A program made the position numbers and the translations under genes. Shown piece by piece: positions 4,001-6,165 of a stretch of 6,165 nt of DNA. Origin of the DNA: an uncultured bacterium (GTDB lineage: Bacteria; Planctomycetota; UBA8108); contig CAJWZY010000142.1 of assembly GCA_913050545.1 (NCBI GenBank), positions 1 to 6,165 of the forward strand, given 5' to 3'. Position 1 is the stretch's first letter. Every line of letters starts with the position of its first letter. The notes below the pieces were generated by a model. The model saw nothing but the letters and a program-made list of their open reading frames with translations, made no database searches and had not been told where the DNA came from.

Positions 4001-6165
4001 ATGGGCCACCTACCTACATCGACTGGGACAACGGGTTCTTCGCCATCGAGGTCTCTGATCCGGGAAATGTTTCGATCTCCGTGGCTGCGCTTACGGGTGC
4101 AAGTGACGTCGGCCCTACAGTCATCTGCGGGGTGGTCCATGTTCCCTCGCCTAGCAGCGTTATCTGCGGATCAGGCGACGAGACCAATTTCGTCACCTGG
4201 GAATGGAACCATAACCTGGTTGCCGAGCAGTTCAGGATCTATCGAAACGGTTCTTTCTGGTCGAGTGTTCTCCCCTCCAGCGGACTGACCTTTGAAGATT
4301 TCTTCCCCTCTGAAGAAGGAAGCGATTTCTATGAGGTCAGTGCGGTTTTCGGTGGTTTTGAGAGCGCCAGGGGAGCCTGTACCGGAAATGACCCGAATCC
4401 ATGTGTTACCGAAGAGCCCGTTCGCTCACCACTTGTGGGAACCCTTCTCTCACGTGCAAGCTCTTCTGATCCGCAGGTCATCCGGTGGGATTGGATTAAT
4501 GGAGAGGCCTATAACAACCTGCGGGCAGAGCTCCTGTTTGAGCCTGCTGAACCCGGCAGTCCGCTGGAGGATCTCTTTGGAGAGGACGGTATGGAGCTGT
4601 CGAATCCGAACCAGGAGTTCCTTCTCTACGAGGGAGATCCTGACCGGGGTGGCGCAGCCGCGGGAACCTACACCTTGAGCCTCACGGCCTCGAAGAAAAT
4701 TGGCGCCGGGCAGAACTGTGGTGGCCTCGGGCCGGGTTCCCTGGTTGAGAGTGAAACGGTTTCGTTCCTTTCCTTTACCGTCTCTGCTCCGGATATTGCA
4801 GATGTCGGACTTTCCTGCCGCAAGGAATCCGGAGGGGTCGAGGTCAGCTGGAATGAACCCTGGCGTGGATATGGAGAGGGGATGTTGACCCTGGAGATGG
4901 CCCATATCATCGACGGAGAAGAGGTCGGGGTGCGGGTCGTTTCCGACGTCCTCCCGAGTGACACAGGATTTTTCTTCGACTCGGTGGAGCCGGTGGGTTC
5001 CTACACGGTCAGCCTCAGGGCCGGCCAGGAACAAACCAGCTGCGCTGATATTATCTATTCACCACGGGTTTCAATCGGCTCGACGGTTGCAGCCGTTGGC
5101 GAGGCATCCTTTGAGATCCCGGTTATCGCGTTCCTGCCCCTCACGGCGGGTTCAGGCGTCGAAATCAATGCCGTAGAATTTGACCTGGTCCTTCCCGAAA
5201 CGATTTCCATCCTGGCTCCCGCGCTTGCAGCCGGGATTCCCCTCGGTGATGGCATGCAGAAAATAGAGGTCCGAGAGGGAGACCTCCCGCCGATTGGACA
5301 ATTTGCAGGCTCCCTGGTGACCGTCGTGAAGCTGGAGGCGGTGCTTCCAGCCGACCTTCCCGCGCAGGCCTCCCTGGAGCTCGAAAACACCCGCGTCCGG
5401 TTCAAGGGCTTTGACAAGTTCCGTTCTGTGGAGTCTGTCGATGGGCAGATCGAGTTTGCCAACAGCTACCTCAAGCTCGGCGTTTCCCCCACAGGAGATG
5501 ACCAGGTGATGGATGTGCTGGTCAGCGGAAGCCTGAGGGCGCCTGCTGAGATCCCCAGCTACGAGTTCAATGCCTTCAACATCCACCTGCAGTTTGATCC
5601 CACGGAACTCGAGCTTTTGCCTGTGGATCCCGAGCAGGCAGGGACGATTGCAGCCGGCCTCGGGGAAATCTTCCTTCCGACCGATCCCTCTCTTGCTGAT
5701 ATCAACTCTACCGGTGACCTGAGAATCGGCTGGATCAGCTTTAATTTCTCTACCCTCCAGACCGATTTGCTGCAACCGTTTGAAAACGGTTCGATATTGA
5801 ATCTCCGCTTCCGGTCGAGGGTTCCTTCCGATGCGCCCAGGGCCCTCTCAACCATCTCCTTTGTGATGGATTCTTCTGCTGACCAGCCTACTGCATTCTT
5901 CCCGGAGCAGGCTATTCCAGGCCGCCCGGTGATCGATTCGTTCTTTGATGCAAGCCTGGAGCTTGGCGGCGAATTCCCCGAGGTCCAGTTGCATTCGATC
6001 TCACCGGCCACCGGTCCGTTTACCGGCGGCAACGAGGTGAGACTGTCAGGGGACGGCCTGGTCGGTAGCGGTAACCTTGTACCGATGCTCCGGCTTCTGC
6101 CCTCTGAGGGAGAAGGAGACATCCTGGCGGTTCCTGCCGGTAACGTGGTCTCCACGGGCAGGGGG
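1078..6165 (+). CDS. Giant multidomain surface lipoprotein, possible cohesin-bearing scaffold or adhesin (3' truncated)
   Basis: One frame runs 1696 codons from ATG 1078 to the right edge with no stop. Residues 1-31 are a lipoprotein signal peptide: R3 and R15, hydrophobic FLVLAALLLLPA, lipobox LPAC with Cys31 and Lys at +2. Modules in order are: two SbsA/Big_5 Ig-like domains (about 39-300), a VCBS/FG-GAP calcium-loop region (about 358-760), a cohesin-like sandwich (790-931), a Pro6 linker (933-938), four FnIII-like repeats bracketed by Cys (941-1324), two further cohesin-like domains (1328-1461 and 1462-1626) and the start of an IPT/TIG domain (from 1634). No catalytic motif was recognised. 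The protein is probably lipid-anchored outside the inner membrane and used for adhesion or for assembling partners. It is downstream of a dockerin gene on the same strand, but 493 bases away. The reading frame and export signal are firm, the propeller, FnIII and IPT calls are good, and the cohesin calls are tentative. The exact role is unknown. Confidence 0.93.
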   Translation, partial: MPRELFLTIFHCSFRLPGFLVLAALLLLPACKYDSADVEWTIPARNDSEVIVQPVIAVRLTNTMTASDIENTELGSIRVTGDQTTGEYGGTIVTANEADVFAGQTITQFQTGINQLPDLSDPLDPTALPEDAGDNTLVFILNPLEQFKPGERITVTVSEDVTVLGVPFSDSYVFSFTVEGGGARSEGGLFVRETTPLQAAASADLRPTVTAYLSEEISPGSEANAVHVRGGHSGVHSGGIVQPGSGQLPSLTHILDATDSFLPGEEVSVTFSSDIASAASDAVRLSPYQLIFQVRPGFNKGGWDAVDLQPLASDEAVAVLAADFLKDSGSVELITVSPTIATLYDSSGRKGTVEPPAGWNFLDAVAVDAEGNGTSQVVALLEGPLGALRLQGYAIGQSGDLSATDSRVDFASVLSESSNNYSGRLYVADLDSDGQPEIVATHADATFDADEIPALPGGLGDFGGLGDLGDLGLPEAPEQADEQQTTGFMTIFQLAMGLPAGFDLLNPVLELQFTPVREPISSFDPSEKLQFTDFDNDGRLDLISEVAGEASTGTLVLYRNQTTTSNPFSFRRVGALKDSDGEEFSPDAWIAFDFETDGDQDVLSWKSGEVYLHQNSYRDFGDLLAGGVESGFLESLSSDEPRGLLFEEVVPQDGIDLDGAVAGEADLLLASNLDGDPLGGADLVIAGPGDAGQGRLTVLFNRRNQLSLLPSYEKVEMDNGEAGTVSGVTLLDLDGDTGLDIATVSNDEPLVYQSSGVEAVTLPEPTRYVLQPVDGNGQEISEEELSNLESQAVFGVKVIGDIRAPFSGYSVALAYQQLDLDYLGFLSPAGFEQLAQFDTCPQDGNDNSCSGFATATMSKRSDIENFIPFEGVELGVFQFRRRAVQGQRDTAIEFSAVTSGGSLISNVLKTVEGDIVQDVPVETGESIQFELEPPPPPPVEVACSVLERRANSSEVLISWESQILRFDRVKIRVADGPPTYIDWDNGFFAIEVSDPGNVSISVAALTGASDVGPTVICGVVHVPSPSSVICGSGDETNFVTWEWNHNLVAEQFRIYRNGSFWSSVLPSSGLTFEDFFPSEEGSDFYEVSAVFGGFESARGACTGNDPNPCVTEEPVRSPLVGTLLSRASSSDPQVIRWDWINGEAYNNLRAELLFEPAEPGSPLEDLFGEDGMELSNPNQEFLLYEGDPDRGGAAAGTYTLSLTASKKIGAGQNCGGLGPGSLVESETVSFLSFTVSAPDIADVGLSCRKESGGVEVSWNEPWRGYGEGMLTLEMAHIIDGEEVGVRVVSDVLPSDTGFFFDSVEPVGSYTVSLRAGQEQTSCADIIYSPRVSIGSTVAAVGEASFEIPVIAFLPLTAGSGVEINAVEFDLVLPETISILAPALAAGIPLGDGMQKIEVREGDLPPIGQFAGSLVTVVKLEAVLPADLPAQASLELENTRVRFKGFDKFRSVESVDGQIEFANSYLKLGVSPTGDDQVMDVLVSGSLRAPAEIPSYEFNAFNIHLQFDPTELELLPVDPEQAGTIAAGLGEIFLPTDPSLADINSTGDLRIGWISFNFSTLQTDLLQPFENGSILNLRFRSRVPSDAPRALSTISFVMDSSADQPTAFFPEQAIPGRPVIDSFFDASLELGGEFPEVQLHSISPATGPFTGGNEVRLSGDGLVGSGNLVPMLRLLPSEGEGDILAVPAGNVVSTGRG
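1192..1977 (+). other. Two SbsA/Big_5-type Ig-like domains
   Basis: Residues about 39-180 read as an SbsA-type Ig-like domain: an opening strand (EVIVQPVIAVRLTNTM), a G-x-I-x-V-x-G strand (GSIRVTG) and a closing PGERITVTVSEDV...F-S-F-T-V. Residues about 188-300 repeat the plan, with TVTAYLSEEISPGSEANAVHV, a GxxSG turn (HSGGIV) and FLPGEEVSVTFSSDI. Such domains often lie next to FG-GAP regions in large extracellular proteins, where they act as spacers. The second copy is the clearer one. Confidence 0.6.
2149..3357 (+). other. VCBS/FG-GAP calcium-loop region (beta-propeller-like)
   Basis: Repeated DxDxDGxxD-type loops, each after a hydrophobic strand, occur at residues 429-437 (DLDSDGQPE), 533-541 (DFDNDGRLD), 593-601 (DFETDGDQD) and 732-740 (DLDGDTGLD). 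Degenerate versions are at 368-376, 656-667 and 672-683. About seven loops fit an integrin-like seven-bladed propeller binding calcium. Loop spacing is uneven because of insertions, including a Gly-Leu-Asp stretch at 456-472. In known families this fold mediates adhesion or ligand binding and is not usually enzymatic. Confidence 0.75.
2443..2493 (+). repeat. Low-complexity Gly-Leu-Asp repeat inside the propeller region
   Basis: Residues 456-472 read PGGLGDFGGLGDLGDLG, with GLGD or LGD recurring three to four times. The segment is followed by an acidic Gln/Glu-rich stretch (475-484). It interrupts the spacing between calcium loops 429-437 and 533-541, so it is probably a flexible surface loop. 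Confidence 0.7.
3445..3870 (+). other. Cohesin-like beta-sandwich domain 1
   Basis: Residues about 790-931 include FGVKVIGDIRAPFSGYSVAL followed by AYQQLDLDYLGF. This resembles the cohesin pattern in which a core strand leads into a YDP-like segment and a hydrophobic Leu. Late strands (VELGVFQFRRRAV, TAIEFSAV) match the 'latl.F.v' and final strand positions of cohesins. A Cys-bracketed insert, C840 to C849, lies in the middle. Similarity is at the level of strand order and is read by eye, so another Ig-like sandwich is possible. Confidence 0.4.
3898..5049 (+). other. Four FnIII-like repeats bracketed by paired cysteines
   Basis: Each repeat has a Cys near its start, then a 'vxxSW' or 'vxRW' strand, and a Cys near its end. 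The pairs are C943/C1017, C1030/C1101, C1109/C1214 and C1247/C1322, with strand Trp at 959, 1041, 1137 and 1258. Repeat 2 has a typical FnIII core (FRIYRNGSFW...FYEVSAVFGG). Repeats 1, 2 and 4 have nearly equal Cys spacing (74, 71, 75), and repeat 3 is longer (105). Classical FnIII domains lack such disulfides, but Cys-flanked variants are seen in planctomycete-type extracellular proteins. They probably form a stiff stalk. Confidence 0.6.
5059..5460 (+). other. Cohesin-like beta-sandwich domain 2
   Basis: Residues about 1328-1461 begin with RVSIGSTVAAVGEASFEIPV and continue with INAVEFDLVLPETISIL, the cohesin-like succession of a 'vxxGexfxvpV' strand and a strand leading to the hydrophobic 'YDP..L' position. 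The usual YDP is replaced here by VLPE. Later strands include GSLVTVVKLEAVLP and the end strand SVDGQIEFA. It is shorter than the third copy. Homology to cohesins is likely at the fold level but not proven from sequence alone. Confidence 0.5.
5461..5955 (+). other. Cohesin-like beta-sandwich domain 3
   Basis: Residues about 1462-1626 contain the clearest cohesin-type signature of the three copies: FNAFNIHLQFDPTELELLPV, where 'FDPTELEL' stands where cohesins have YDP..L.v. A late strand, SILNLRFRSRVPSDAP, matches the 'latl.F.v....' segment and is followed by TISFVMDSSA. The domain directly abuts the preceding copy. A planctomycete-type cohesin relative is the best guess. Dockerin binding is possible but unproven. 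Confidence 0.55.
5977..6165 (+). other. Start of an IPT/TIG domain (cut by window end)
   Basis: Residues 1640-1661 read as the classic IPT/TIG opening: S-I-S-P-x-x-G-P-x-x-G-G-N-x-V-x-L-S-G-x-G-L. These Ig-like domains are common in bacterial surface proteins, often in tandem, so further copies may lie beyond the right edge. Only about 63 residues are visible and the domain end cannot be placed. Confidence 0.8.

Noticed and set aside
4450..5775. Long minus-strand ORFs at 4450-5034 and 5152-5775
   Set aside because: They lie opposite the 1696-codon + frame, which has clear domains throughout. Their translations show no recognisable motif, and they are expected in a GC-rich coding region.
5559..6155. 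Minus-strand ORF of 198 codons
   Set aside because: It is antisense to the cohesin-like and IPT/TIG modules, and its Ser/Pro/Arg-rich composition is typical of a shadow frame.

Overview
The window carries parts of two large secreted-protein genes, both on the + strand, with 493 bases of non-coding DNA between them. No RNA gene, mobile element, CRISPR array or believable minus-strand gene was seen. Codon third positions are mostly G or C. Three traits together suggest Planctomycetota or a similar environmental bacterium with large modular surface proteins: a C-terminal dockerin-type EF-hand pair followed by a short Cys-containing tail, Cys-bracketed fibronectin-like repeats, and VCBS/FG-GAP-type calcium loops. 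This assignment is inferred from domain style, since there is no phylogenetic marker here.

Region 1 (3-584) is the 3' end of a gene whose start lies left of the window. Its last 193 residues are the end of a beta-sandwich domain, possibly cohesin-like, then a duplicated calcium-loop dockerin-type domain and a Cys-containing tail.

Region 2 (585-1077) is intergenic. It holds several hairpins, an A/T-rich patch, a possible terminator behind the first gene, and a possible promoter (perfect TTGACA at 989-994) in front of the second.

Region 3 (1078-6165, running off the right edge) is one uninterrupted reading frame of 1696 codons without a stop. It begins with a lipoprotein signal peptide (lipobox LPAC, Cys31). 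The order of modules is: two SbsA/Big_5-type Ig-like domains, a VCBS/FG-GAP calcium-loop propeller-like region, a cohesin-like beta-sandwich, a Pro6 linker, four Cys-bracketed FnIII-like repeats, two more cohesin-like beta-sandwiches, and the start of an IPT/TIG domain. No catalytic domain is visible.

The working idea is that the second gene encodes a lipid-anchored, multidomain adhesion or scaffold protein, and that its cohesin-like modules could bind dockerin-bearing proteins such as the product of the first gene. The domain calls come from reading the translation by eye, and the cohesin calls are the least certain. The cohesin-dockerin link is a hypothesis.
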